Source: Cocos nucifera
Taxonomy: Eukaryota > Streptophyta > Magnoliopsida > Arecales > Arecaceae
Reading direction: 5' to 3'
Assembly: GCA_006176705.1 (NCBI GenBank)
Contig: QRFJ01000306.1
Location: 62,001 to 126,000, forward strand
Length of the DNA: 64,000 bases
Shown here: positions 12,701 through 24,029 of the stretch, piece after piece
How the letters are laid out: the number at the start of each line of letters is the position of its first letter
Position numbering within the stretch: the stretch's first letter is position 1
Translations under genes and position numbers: made by a program
The notes under the pieces: model-generated
What the model was told of the DNA's origin: nothing
Seen by the model: only the letters and a program-made list of their open reading frames with translations
Database searches by the model: none

Positions 12701-13497
12701 CAAAAGAGGTTCAGCATGGAAAATTTTAAGAAGAGCTATCTTTCGATAGGATAAAAAATTTCTTCCTCTAAGAAGGATTATTTGATAACTCTTGAAGAGA
12801 GAGTGTATGAGTAGAGTTCCATATACTTCGATAGTGAGATCTATTATATATGCTATGACATGTACGGGATCAAATGTGGCATACTCACTAGAAGTAGTGA
12901 GTAGATACCAATTTAATCCATGGAAGAACCATTGAAAGATGATGAAAACCATCCTTAAGTATTTAAGAAATACTAAGAACCAGTGATTGATCTATGGTGA
13001 GTCAGATTTGAAACTAGTAGGACTTATAGACTCTAGCTTTCAATCTGACCATGATGATAGAAAGAAGTATGTTGGATTATATCTTCATCCTAAATGGTGG
13101 AGCTATCTCCCGAAAGAATTTCAAGCAGCATATTATGGTAGATTTTATATGTGAGATGGAGTACATCACAGTATCAGATGTCATGAAGAAAGCTGTGTGG
13201 GTGAGAAAGTTTATTACCGAGCTCAGAGTAGCATCCTCTCTTGATGGTTCGGTCCTGCTCTACTACCATAGTATTGGTGCCATTGCTCAGACAAAAAAAT
13301 CGAACGCACACCAGTGGACGTAGCACACACTGTGCCGCTACCACTTGGTTCAAAAAATTATGAATCAAGATGACGTTGACCTTCAGAAGATCGATGAAAA
13401 TGAGAACCTGACCAACCCCTTTACTAAAGCCCTAACGATAAAGGAGTTTAACAATCATAAATCAAAGATGGATATTAGATACTGTACCAAGTGGCTT
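9778..13497 (+). pseudogene. Copia-1 gag-pol, decayed
   Basis: Domains appear in Copia order but broken. Gag lies at about 9,778-10,440 and ends in a degenerate zinc knuckle (ECFFYKKWRHWKRNC; the second Cys and the Gly are lost). The protease core is at about 10,487 (WVLDIDSAYYIC, active-site DTG changed to DID). The GAG-pre-integrase HxxxH region is near 10,890 (LWHCSLSH), integrase spans about 11,040-11,480, and RT about 11,990-12,760 (QMNVKTAFLNG; YMDD at 12,515-12,526). RNase H runs to 13,497. Stops and frameshifts occur in every domain. Confidence 0.85.
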
Positions 13498-13516
13498 TAG
13501 AATAAGTAAAAATTAT

Positions 13517-16003
13517 TGAAAATTATGTTTTAAAGTTAATCATCAGTCTGTTGATGGTTGTGCCATTTTATACTTATAAAAAATTTATTATTGAATAAAA
13601 TAATATTCTGGCCTTTTCATCATAAAGTCTACATCTTTTAATGAACTTCATTTGTTGTGATGAAGTTCTTAGGATTATTTAGTTTCGATAAAGAGGGAAT
13701 TTATCGATTAGTCCTTAAACTATTCACGATCAAATGATACGTTGTTAATCAGGATAATAATATTTATCGAGTATAGATCGCTATATGCCATATAGGTTGG
13801 TTGTCCTCTTAAGCAGAAAGTATGTAGAAACATTTATGGCATACAGATAAAATATAAGGATACATCGTCACTGAATGTGACTAACTCTAGAGTATTTTGC
13901 TATCAAGAATTGCTTTGATGGGATATAGATATAAGTGTCCTTAGACCTGAGATCACCATGATGGCTTGCAAGCAACTCACTGTGCTTTGGTGTCGGACTA
14001 CCTGAATTTCTAATTTAGTGATGAAAGAATTCTGGACACAGTCAAATACTTGTGAAGTCAGTGCATAATCAAGATGGGATTGGCCACTCCAAGAATTTGG
14101 AGAAAATGTATCATTGTATTTTAATTTAGCAAAATCTTAGCTAGGATAATCCATGAGATGGATTTAGTATTTTAAAATACAATGTGGATGACCTAATCAG
14201 TATTGATAGTTAAACTTTGAGTCATCCTATGAGCATTAAGATCAAGAGGATGAATTATATGAAAACTATATCCACATGGGTTCTAAGAGTATTGCTTTAT
14301 ATATTTGACCTATCTGGTCGTTGGGTATCATTGCTAGATGGTTACTTTGATTGGTACAGAAATTTATTTCTATGCCATCGACTTAGATTCAAATCTATGG
14401 GGTTACACATATAAAAGATTTCAATCTGATCAGATTATTGATCAATGATTTAGAATCATTCTTAGGTCAAATAATCAATATGATTGATGTTTGACCTAGT
14501 GCAAGTATTGCAGGAGGATCAATTAGCAACTGATTATTAATTAGCTTAGTTTGATTAATCCAGAGAGTTGAGATAAAGTCTAATTAAATATGATTTAATT
14601 AGATTTGGGTTGGACTTGATTGGATCAAGTCCAATTGATTTATTGGATGAGCCAATTGCAAGGGAGAACAGTCCCTATTCAATCAGGACTTGTATGCACC
14701 CAATTTTTAATTTAATTAAAAATTAAATTAAATTTAAATTTAATTTAATCTAATTTAATTAGGCTCTTAGTTGGACTAAGATCATCTCTAATTAGGTTGC
14801 ATTAGTTTTGATTTAATTGAATTTAAATAATAAGTTGGATCAAGTCAAAACTAGAAGTCCCAGTGTGACTAGAATTTCTTTATCTCGTGCCATCTTGCTT
14901 TCCATGCCCCCCACACCAATTTTCTTGAAATTTTTATGAAAAATTTTATTTCTAAAGAGTATCCACACCCTTTTTATATCTTCCATCATTTTAAAAGAAA
15001 ATTAGTTATGGAATAGGGCAAAACAAATAAGTTGTTTTGACCTAGGTCTCTATTAGATAGAGTTTGACATACCATATTTTCTTATTTCTTTGAAGCACCA
15101 AACCACTTGATTTTCCTCTAATTTTTTCATGATAAATAGAAGACTTATTTGCATATATTTTCTAGAGTCCATGAAAAAAAATATGGAGGGGACACCCAAG
15201 AGTTGAGCACCCCAATCGTTGCTCAAATTGGACCTACCTTTCTAGGTATTTGACCTAGACAAGGACTCTATCATCACTCTCTATTTAAAGAGAGTTAGGG
15301 CATGAATTTTCTATAGATTTTAGACTGAGAGATGTTTGGGATGTGGGAAGCTTGGGTGCAAAGAAGATCTAGGCATGGTGCTTCATTGAGACATAAATTG
15401 TTGTGTCCTGGTGAGAGAAAAAGAAGGGAGAAGAAAGAGTTCTTCTCTAGGATTTTTTCTTGATTCCTTCCTCCTCCTTTTATGAGATTTTGAGAGGTGA
15501 ATCCCTTCACCAATCTTCTTCTTCTTCTTCTGAATATTAGAGGATCCAAGATTTGAAGAAGAAAGCTTCAAATCAGCCATCGAAGAAGGATCAGTATAGT
15601 ACTAGCATATTGTACTGATTTTCTATCATTGGACTTCAGATCTATGATCGGAGCCTTGTGTGGATAATCTGTAGAGACCGGACACGTATGTAGCTCAGAA
15701 TGACAACCTCAGTCTCGGATCAATAAGTTAAGGAATCTAACTTGCAAACATAAAGGTGATACGATCTCCTTTTTCTATCTAAATATGATCTAGCATAGTT
15801 CTGATGTTGATATGATCAACTTCAATCTTTCTTATCTTTTAATTTCTGATTTAATAGCATGCTTAAATAATGTGATAGGATCCTAGATCTAGAGCTCTTT
15901 CATGTATTATTTATGAATTAATATGATTAGTTCATCTCTTCCACTGTATATTTTTGAAAAAGTTTCAAAATCTGATCATGAAATCCTAGATTTGTTTCCT
16001 TCA
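13517..16003 (+). repeat. Copia-1 3' LTR
   Basis: Its 3' 617 bp match the 5' LTR fragment, and it ends CCTTCA at 16,003. The start at TGAAAATTATG is inferred by aligning the pol end with that of the related Copia-2 at 37,070-37,101, so it is approximate. A TATA-like TATTTAAA at 15,282-15,289 lies where the promoter of such LTRs is expected. The length of about 2.5 kb is near the 2.28 kb of Copia-2. Confidence 0.75.
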
Positions 16004-16541
16004 CAGTAAAGATAGACATTAAATTTTAGAATTATATAATATTTTAAAAAATATATAAAAAAAAATAACAGCGGTTATACAAAATCGCTGTAATAGACTG
16101 ACCTATGGTAGCAGTTACATAAAACCACTGCCATTGGTCAAACCTATAGTAACGATTAGTGATAATGACTGCCATAAGTCGGACCTATAGCAGCGGTTCT
16201 TATTAACCACTACCATAGGTTCAGTCTATTGCAGTGGTTATACCTAACCACCATTATAGGTCCTATCTGTGGCAGGATTTATGGCAGCAGTTGATTAATC
16301 GCTGCCATAGGATCGATCTATGGCAATGGTTATTATAAACCGCTGTTATAAATCGATCTATTATAGCAGTTTTATATAACCGCTGCTATATATTGATATA
16401 TGGTAGTGGTTTATAATAATCGTAGTTATTGGTCCGATCTATGGCAGTGGTTATACGTAACCACTGCTGTAGAGTTTATGACAATGATTTTCAAAACTGC
16501 TATAATAATAAGTATTACCGTAATTCTATTTTATAGTAGTG
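16004..16541. repeat. CACTA right subterminal block and right TIR
   Basis: 16,004-16,060 is AT-rich and inverts 8,085-8,135. 16,065-16,500 is an array of TATGGCAGTGGTT/AACCACTGCCATA motifs. The right TIR is 16,528-16,541 (its complement is CACTACTATAAAAT), followed by target duplication ATG. Confidence 0.85.
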
Positions 16542-16544
16542 ATG

Positions 16545-17939
16545 CTTCGGAGCCATTATATATAAATGAAAATTTGTTAGGCTCACAGATACTGGTTTAA
16601 CAATTCTATAGTCCATTACCCTCTCATATTTGGCAAAATCCAAGAGTTGCACCAATCTCCTCTTGCCATGTAGCAAGAGAATTATTTGTGCTTGCACACA
16701 ATAAAAGTCCCATAGTAGTACTGTTAAAACAAAGCTTATAAAATTTTAGATATAATTTAAAAAAACTAACAAATTTTATTATTTTTTCTTATTATAGAAA
16801 AAATATAGATAACTTACTAAAAATCATAAAAATAAATAAAAAAATAAAATCAACAAACCTGGAAGCATGTGAAAAATCTAAAAAAATTATCCCAAGATAT
16901 GCCTAAGATTCTTCCTTAGCAAACATGATTATGGAGGAGATTGATGGAGATTCTTTCAACATCTATCAAAATAAATAAAAATAGAAAAGAAGAAGACGTC
17001 AAAATAAAAGGATTGGAAAGCGGAGAGACTTCGAGAGAGAAAATATTTGTTTTGTTTTTCAGACTATGCTTAATTAGATCTCAAGATGGCACTTTTTATT
17101 GCCATTTAAACCTGACCATTTAGGCTTTTATTAGCCCATTAAAATATATAATTCAGAGCCCAATGTTAAAAAATTAAAAATCAATAATCAAAAATTTAAA
17201 AATAGATTTAAATAGTGATTAAAATATTAATGATAGTATAAATATTTAAATAATAAAATAAAAATTTTTAAAAAAAATTTCATGTTAGCAAGTACTTAGC
17301 TCGCACCCATGCCCCACCTGGTCCGATCCATACATGCTTGTTAAATATTTTCTTTTAACTATCACAATATTCTAAGTGACCCTGATAAATACTTCTGATA
17401 TTTATATATAGATTTTTCATTTGCCAATGAATTGGATCTGCCCTGATTCGATCAAAAATGGGATTCTTGGCTAGAGAAAGTTCTGTGACATGGACGCCCA
17501 GCCTAACTCGGTCGGTCGGCTGGCCCACCTAATAGATGATGATATTCTCGATCGATTTGATCGAATTTTGAAAAGTCTTTCTCACTATTCAGAATGGTGG
17601 AGCTTTCGATCAAGCTTTAAAGACCGTTCTACTTCTAATATAGGACTAAAGGACCTCAATTTAAGTTGCCAAAAGGAAAAATGCTTTAGAAGGAAGCTTT
17701 AGAAAAATTTTGAGTTTCCGTTTAGAATACCTTCCAATACAATTACAAACCCCATGTCTGGATACTGTCAAAAGTCAACATGAAATTTGTGTCAGTCAAT
17801 AAATTCGTATGTTATATAATTCCATATGCAACATGTACTGGAGATGGCCTTGTGATGGGTTTCACCTAACCACAGAAGACTAGTCAATGGCTAAGCCCAA
17901 GCCTATGCAAAATAGCTCTACTCCGTTCCCAAACCAACC
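16545..17939. other. intergenic, no gene seen
   Basis: Ordinary AT-rich sequence. The short ORFs at 16,941 and 17,490 are about 60-70 codons, lack any recognisable motif and do not recur in the duplicated segment. Confidence 0.5.
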
Positions 17940-18270
17940 CAACCTCGGCCAGACTATCTGTAATGCAATGCAATTTTAGATCGTCTAGTGTGATGTATTG
18001 GGACTACTGGTTGCACGCTAATTCAATCTGATGTTGGAAAAATTTTGATGCGCATAGAGTGGTGTCCGCTGATAAATCCAGTACAGGCCAGCTTGGTTAT
18101 TCTTGACTGAAGTTAATCCAAAATGACATGCTTTTAATTAACTCATCAGATCTTGCCAAATGTTACGGTGGAATCATTGGAAAATAGAGTTGCATAAAAG
18201 GTTAAGGTGAATTCCACATAAAAGGTTCTATAAAGAAATTACTTACTGTGACATCAACGGTATACTCGTG
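17940..18270. repeat. WAK 3' flank, copy 1 of a segmental duplication
   Basis: Starting at GGCCAGACTA this aligns with 52,950-53,265 over its whole length, including GTCCGCTGATAAATC, GAAGTTAATCCAAAATGACA and GAGTTGCATAAAAGGTTAAG. Differences are scattered substitutions and small indels. It lies just downstream of the WAK1 kinase exon and marks one border of the duplicated WAK segment. Confidence 0.88.
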
Positions 18271-18524
18271 ATAAAAACAATCATAATTAATTAGCAGAAT
18301 ATATGGATATGATCGATAGACTGTCCCACAGGTATGGTCATAGAAGAGGTCTTTTTGTTAGCATTGATCCTCCATTGTACGCCTGAGCAGCTCTCAATGA
18401 TGATGATGTTTGATAGTATCAAACAATATGCACCGTATATGACATGATACATGCTCGTGGACCATCCTTTATCTCCTTGATGCGAGCACAACGTAGACGA
18501 TCCTGGTTGTCTTTCAGTTGGGAA

Positions 18525-19717
18525 TCATCTGGTGATGTTGAATGGCACCAACCCGCTATAGGAAGAATCACCATCGCTGGTTGTGTGACCGACACCATAA
18601 AATGCTGGCTCACTTAGTAGTGGCTCCGCCAACAAGGGTTCGATCTCCTCACCAACCCACGGGTGCTCGGTGAACATCCTCATACCCTGTAACTCGGTCG
18701 CCACCTCCCTCATTGTGGGCCTCTCGTCTCCATTCAATCGAAGGCATCTCTCGGCGAGCTCAGCAACTGCCATCAACTGCTCCATGGATCCCTCACGGCG
18801 AACGCGACCATCTAGAATCTCACAAAGTCGACCCTCATTCATGCAAGAAATGAAACGTTTCACAAGACTTCTATGTTCTTCGGATTTATTCATCGAGAGA
18901 GCCTTCTCACCTGTCAAGAGCTCAATAAGTACTACTCCAAAGCCATAGACATCGCTCTTGTCTGTGAACTGACCCGACTGAAAGTATTCTGGGTCCAAGT
19001 ATCCAATTGTTCCTCTCACCAGTGACGTAAGGCAGTTTCGATCGAATGGAACCAACCTTGAAGTACCAAAATCTGAAACTTTAGCTGTGTAGCTGTCATC
19101 CAAGAGTATGTTGGTGGATTTCACATCTCTGTGGATGATCGGAGTAGAGAGCGACGAGTGAAGGTAGGCCAGTGCTTCAGCAGCTTCTGCAGCGATCCTC
19201 AGTCGATTTTCCAAGGATAACGAGTCTCGACGGCCTTGGTCATGGATGTGGTGAGAGAGGGTTCCATTGGACATGAATTCAAACACCAGCAAGGGCACTT
19301 GGGTCTCTAGGCAACACCCCAAGAGCTTCACTACATTCTTATGGTTGATGGAGGAGAGGAGGAGGACTTCATTTATGAATTGCTCGATTTCACCCTTGGC
19401 TGCAATCTTTGATTTCTTAATCGCGACGACTCTTTGGTCTGACAAGGTCCCTTTGTACACCGTTCCGAAGCCTCCCTGACCAATGATGCAATCGTCATCG
19501 TAGTCGTTGGTTGCTCTCTGGAGCTCCTCAGAGGTATATATCCTCATAATGGAATCATTACGACCATCATCGCTTGATGAAGAAATATGGTGCTGTAGCA
19601 AAAGACCGCCATTCTGCTGGAAGAACTTCTCCTTGAGCTTGATGAGTCTCCTTTTACTTAAAATCCAGTACAACCAAGATAAGCTGGCACATAGAAATAA
19701 GAAGCCGGAGCCAGCAC
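18525..19717 (-). CDS. WAK1 exon 3 (membrane span and kinase)
   Basis: The acceptor ATCGTTGCAG opens onto GTGCTGGCTCC, in phase with exon 2. The exon codes for the rest of the membrane helix, a basic juxtamembrane stretch ([11 protein letters not shown]), the complete kinase domain and a short Ser-rich tail ending at a stop at 18,525. Confidence 0.92.
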
Positions 19718-22700
19718 CTGCAACGATTACAATAGATGAAGTTGATGGATGCATAGGCCTGTCTGATTGCAGGAGATCACAACTACAGTTGACTATTAAT
19801 ATGTGATTGCATAACTAGTTGATGCTAATCAACCATTATAGCAACAAGTAATAAAAGGCACCTGATATTTGGATGATCTTAAGCTCTAAAAACTATCATC
19901 TTAAAACTTGGTTATCTAAGTTTATTTATATTACTTATTTAAATTTATATGATAATTATTCCATATTTGTATGCCATTGATTGATTGCTTTTGGTTTCTT
20001 TAACTAGAATCTCACCTAAAATATTAAATATAAATTATTATTTGAATTTCTTCATCATATATTTAGAAAATCTAGATTTTTTAGTATATAATGAATAAAA
20101 AACCAAACACAAACCAAGATCTTGTCAAATTATGCAGAAACAAGAAATCCAAATATAACTTCTGTCCAGTCCTTAAGGACGAGATATTGGATCATTACAA
20201 AATAAAATTATAAAAGTATTGCACTAAATAAAACTAAAATATTATGAGTTGATACATCTGTTATTATAAGCAATAGAAGCTTTAGGGTTTCTTTTTTTTT
20301 TGGGGGGTGGGCCGGGGGGGAGACTAGGGGTTCATTTTTCACCACAAAGTTTCACTCTTTACATTCCAAATACTAGTCAGAGTAAAGAGCATCCGATTAA
20401 TAATATATAATTACCTAAAATCACAATAACGTAAGGAAATTCGGGGGTGCGAAATTCGGGGGTGCAACCGCTTCCATTCTTTCGACCATCCCCATGCATG
20501 CCCGATGGACAGGTACAATTATAGCTTCCTGGTGTATTTCTGCAATAATCCTTCATGCACTGATTCTTTTGTGGATCGCTGCACTCATCAATATCTGTCA
20601 AGCAGCCACCAAAAATATTACAAAAATCCACACGTGCCGATCATGCCAAGACATGATTTATCGGTTGATTCGCACCAAGGAAAATGAATCTTTCTTTGGC
20701 ATGAAAGATGCGACCCATATCTATATGCGTTGTGGTGAATGTCCTCCAAGGAGGCCAGTAACAACACGGATTATGCCAAAACAAAAAAAATGAAAGGGCA
20801 GGTTAGAGTGCATAGTTTTTGAAGAAAGTAAATGAGAGGAGAGGGTGATTGGGTTGAGACTTTATATTTCGTGTGAAAGAATATTGATGCAATGTCATCC
20901 GTTGCATTGCATCCCCGGCGGCCCATGGATCTCAAAGCACTCCCAATCTTTCAATCATCAGCTTGCACAACTCTCAAAATGATGGTTGCATGACCCATCG
21001 GTTGATTCGTACCAAGGAAGATGAATTTTTCTTCCACACGAAAGATGCAACCCGTGTCTATATGCATTGTGGTGAATGTCCTCCAAGGAGACTAGTAACT
21101 ACACAACGTAACATGGATTATCCGAACTTCTATAATATTCTTAGCTCCTGTTTAGTATGATGACATAAATGCATTTGGTGAAGTTAGAGTTCTGATTTGT
21201 AGAAATTCTTAACTGCGGTAGGGTCTTTGGTCTTCTCCAAAATGGAAGGAAAGGAACAAATTTATGACACATCATTTTTAGTAGATCCATGATCAGGTAA
21301 ATTAGTTTTCATGTGGAAGCCGAAACATTAATGTTATTTTTCTTTTTCTTTTAATGGAAGCCATTGTACTAATGTCAAAAGCTCTATTATCGAAATTGGG
21401 TCCATTTTTTTGTGAGAAAATACAACTAGGTCGTCGTCTTGCACTTCATTTAGCAAACAAAAGGAGGAAAAATTTTAGCCTAAAGGCTTGTTTTAGATGA
21501 TTGGGCCCAAATTTCACTTTATTGATGGCCCAACCACCACAAGTTTTGGATTATAAGATGGCTAGAACCAATATTTACTAGTATCAAAAGATCACTTTTT
21601 GACCAGGCTGATCCAAATCTCATAGGAAGGAAAAAAAAAAAACCTTTTAAAGGCCTCAGAGGCATAAAGGAGAATTGAATGAACATGGAAACTAGAGTGG
21701 TTAAAGAGTCAAGTACCTACGCTACATATACACATACATGTATATGTATAGATACTTATACACACAGACATACACACACGCACGCACGCACATATATAAA
21801 TCTACATATATGGCTATGTATGAGTGTGTGTGTCTCTATGAATCTACATATATGGCTATGTATGTGTGTGTGTGTGGGTGTGTGTATCTATCTATGAATC
21901 TACATATATGGTTATGTATGTGCAAGCCAAGCATGCTTGCATCCCTACTCAATTATTCCATGGGATGGAGAAGAAAAATGCTAAGGTGAAAAATCAAGCT
22001 GTGTCATCTTACCTTCGCATCCACCTTCAAGGTAGGGGTTCCCTTGGTAGCCTCGGGAACAATTGCAACGGTATCCCGGGCCATTGGTCGACTTGTAGCA
22101 TTCACTGTGTACGTCGACGCATGCAAAGCCCTCCTCCTCCCGAGCTTCCTCACACGTCTTGTTCCCCACCGCCCATTCCAGAGTCACCGGCATCATCGTA
22201 ACGTTTTTGAATGTTAAGAAGTCCGATGCGTTGAAACTGAAGGAAGAGTCCGCCAGGAGGGCATAGCTGCAAGGACTGAATTTCCAACAGTTGGTGTGGT
22301 TGCGAAAGCTCGTGAGCTCGACTCTGAAGTCCCTGACGCCTTTGGGTATCCTGGTTTCGCAGCAGCCGATGCCGGAGCAAGTCCCGTTCGTCACGAGGCT
22401 CATGTTGTTGCAGTAGGAGACGCACCCAGTCCAGAACGTGTCCTTCTTGTCGGTGAGGTACGCGAGAGTGTCGCACCCGAAGGCCACAAACTTGTTATGG
22501 GAGTCAGAGAATCTGACGGACTTCATGCTCCCCAGATTTATCCGCGGCTCGTTATGGTGTACTTTTGTACCCTGCTTGTCGTAACAGTCATAAGCAATGA
22601 AATGGTTAACTTGCAGCAGGCCGTTGACTAGGTCAATATCTACGGGCAGCTCAAGGTTGCCACGGCCAAGGAATGGTTTGGGTGGATTGGTGGTTTCGTT

Positions 22701-22871
22701 GCAGGTGATCTCGAAGTCATCGAGGAAGCAGCTGCTGTTGCCGAAGCCAAAGGGGTAGGGGATCTGGATGCCGCCGCACTCCGACCGGCATCCTGGACGA
22801 GCCATGGGTGCGGTGGCAAACGCTGAGAATAGCCGCAGAAGTAGAAGCAACACCGCTACTTGCCACGCCAT
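18525..22871 (-). CDS. wall-associated receptor kinase-like protein (WAK1 copy), three exons, intact
   Basis: Exons on the minus strand are 22,871-22,013, 20,594-20,415 and 19,717-18,525, with GT-AG borders, both introns in phase 1, and 2,232 nt joined into 743 codons plus stop. The product is a type I membrane receptor: a signal peptide (1-21), a GUB_WAK galacturonan-binding region beginning CRSECGG at residue 28, an EGF module (about 246-286), and a calcium-binding EGF module starting DIDEC at 287. A membrane span follows (about 336-364), then a Ser/Thr kinase with GQGGFG at 426-431, Lys447 in VAIK, HRD at 542-544, DFG at 562-564 and [10 protein letters not shown]. All catalytic residues are present and it is an RD kinase. 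WAKs bind pectin and signal in wall integrity and defence. No frameshift or stop was seen, so it is probably functional; expression is unproven. Confidence 0.93.
19718..20414 (-). other. WAK1 intron 2
   Basis: 697 bp, AT-rich, with a T-run then a G-run near 20,290-20,320. No gene inside. Confidence 0.85.
20415..20594 (-). CDS. WAK1 exon 2 (calcium-binding EGF)
   Basis: The acceptor TTGACAG is followed by ATATTGATGAGTGC, giving the D-I-D-E-C opening typical of EGF_CA. The exon ends in ATTTTAG before the donor GTAATT. It carries a 15-bp perfect tandem duplication (20,436-20,465) that repeats TPEF just before the membrane span. Confidence 0.9.
20595..22012 (-). other. WAK1 intron 1, with internal repeats
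   Basis: The 1,418-bp intron contains a direct repeat of about 105 bp (about 20,655-20,760 and 21,000-21,105, sharing CGGTTGATTCG and GTGAATGTCCTCCAAGGAG). It also contains a (CA)n/(TG)n-rich minisatellite at 21,725-21,915. Neither is present at the same place in WAK2. Confidence 0.8.
21725..21915. repeat. dinucleotide/minisatellite tract in WAK1 intron 1
   Basis: CA- and TG-rich runs are interleaved with three copies of a unit containing AATCTACATATATGGCTATG (about 21,800, 21,840 and 21,897). The ORFs of Tyr, Thr, Val and Cys across this tract are artefacts of the repeat. Confidence 0.85.
22013..22871 (-). CDS. WAK1 exon 1 (signal peptide, GUB_WAK, EGF)
   Basis: The start ATG is the complement of 22,869-22,871, followed by a Leu-rich signal peptide and Cys-rich ectodomain with many N-glycosylation sites. 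The exon ends GGATGCGAAG before the donor GTAAGA at 22,012. The reading frame runs on into the intron for ten codons, so the splice site rather than the ORF end sets the boundary. Confidence 0.92.
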
Positions 22872-22910
22872 TAATTCCTTCCTCTCTGATGTTTCTTTAC
22901 TTCTGCTTCT

Positions 22911-24029
22911 AAATTTTCATGTGGAGTCTCCTTATACAGTTGAAGCCTTGTGGTGGGTGGCGGTGACCCTTCGGGGAGTTCATCAAGTCTTCGTTGGCAG
23001 AGATATCACCATCCCCGTTGACTGCAGGTCGTCTCCGAGAGTCCGCCGAATTTAGCGCGATGGAGGGGCCTCGACGGGGACTGGGCTTGTATATTTCGCG
23101 CGAAAGGAGGATTTCGCTCCCTTTGCGCCAATCCACCGTTGGATTGCACAACGCACGCTTGAAGATCTGTGCAGCAGATGGATGTACATCGTTCAGGTTG
23201 CGTTGAGAGTTGTATGGGACATGATCTAATGGCCCATATAGTGAAAGAAGATCAATCATTCTTTCATGGGTACAATCAGAATCCGATTGATAAATGGAGC
23301 TCATACCTTGGGCTTAGTCTCCCCACGTGCCAAAGGGTTCGGGTTATTTATATATTTCGCAAGAAAGAGTGGTTGGTCTTCTTTCATGAGGTGACCATTA
23401 AATTGCATTTTATAAGGTTTTGAAAATGAGATTTCAGCTTTGCGGTCAATGCTGCGAATGGAATTTAAAGGTTGAAATTTTTTGAAATTTGTGCAAAATA
23501 TGATTCAATGATTCATCTCGTGAAACGTGAAAGAAGATCAATCATTTTTTTTCATAAAAAATATACAACCAAAATTCAGTCCAAAAATTAAAAGACTTGA
23601 CTTCACTATATACGTGGCTACGCTATTGGGTCAACTCATGGGTGTTGAACAGAGGATAAATCCATGAGGATGTAAATTATTGGTTAAGATAATATCTATT
23701 CAAACCATCTATTTATCATAATCCATCTATTAATTCGCTCATTTATTATCATCATTATTTGAAGAAGAATATATCATTATTTTTTGAACCACATTATTGT
23801 TTAAGCGCCCCTACAACCCCCCCTCCAAAAAAAAAAAAAAATTGATGATGATCTATATTACTAATTTTTTTTTCATTTTAGAATTTCAAATCGATGCATA
23901 TGCTTGATGCATAAAAGATAATTTTATTATATAAAAATATAAATTAATTGGATAAAATGATATGATAATTTATGTGATCTATTCATAAAAAATTATTGAA
24001 TTTTGGTGTATAAGAAGGCGACTATATAT
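22911..24029. repeat. upstream tandem unit A (contains WAK1 promoter)
   Basis: First of three head-to-tail units of about 1.1 kb. Landmarks shared by all: AAATTTTCATRTGGAGTC at the gene-side end, GTTGACTGCAGGTCGT, a TATTTCGCGCGAAAGG-like hairpin, GATCAATCATT, and the tail GGTTAAGATAATATCTATTC. Unit A starts 40 bp before the WAK1 start codon, so the proximal promoter lies in the repeated unit. No ORF is conserved between units. Confidence 0.85.
22928..22941 (-). promoter_or_regulatory. WAK1 candidate TATA box
   Basis: On the minus strand the sequence reads CTGTATAAGGAGACTCC, about 60 bp before the start codon. The same place in the other units reads TATAAGAAGG (24,050; 25,180; 58,125) and in WAK2 CATAAGAAGG (57,095), so the core is conserved in all units but changed at the first base in the pseudogene. 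Confidence 0.55.

Larger units (their letters stand above)
8397..16003 (+). mobile_element. Copia LTR retrotransposon nested in the CACTA element (Copia-1)
   Basis: The parts are a 3'-only fragment of the 5' LTR (8,397-9,013), a tRNA-Met-type primer site (TGGTATCGGAGC from about 9,016), gag, protease, integrase, RT and RNase H remnants (9,778-13,497), and a full-length 3' LTR (about 13,517-16,003). Coding regions are broken by many stops. Loss of the 5' portion of the 5' LTR explains why no flanking target duplication can be seen. Confidence 0.85.
3467..16541. mobile_element. CACTA (En/Spm) DNA transposon with nested Copia
   Basis: The left end reads CACTACTATAGAAC. The reverse complement of the right end reads CACTACTATAAAAT, so the first ten bases are identical and begin with the diagnostic CACTA. 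Both ends are flanked by the 3-bp duplication ATG (3,464-3,466 and 16,542-16,544), the length expected for this superfamily. Inside both ends lie subterminal arrays of a TATGGCAGCGGTT/AACCRCTGCCATA motif. The element spans 13,075 bp, of which about 7.6 kb is an inserted Copia. The coding part is a decayed minus-strand transposase-type gene. It is not autonomous. Confidence 0.88.

Noticed and set aside
17490..17702. 70-codon plus ORF near the WAK1 3' side
   Set aside because: No recognisable motif, no upstream promoter signs, not repeated in the duplicated segment.
21679..22201. Plus-strand ORFs across the WAK1 intron 1 and exon 1
   Set aside because: They are read from the CA/TG minisatellite or from the strand opposite to WAK1 exon 1, whose minus-strand ORF has a clear domain structure.
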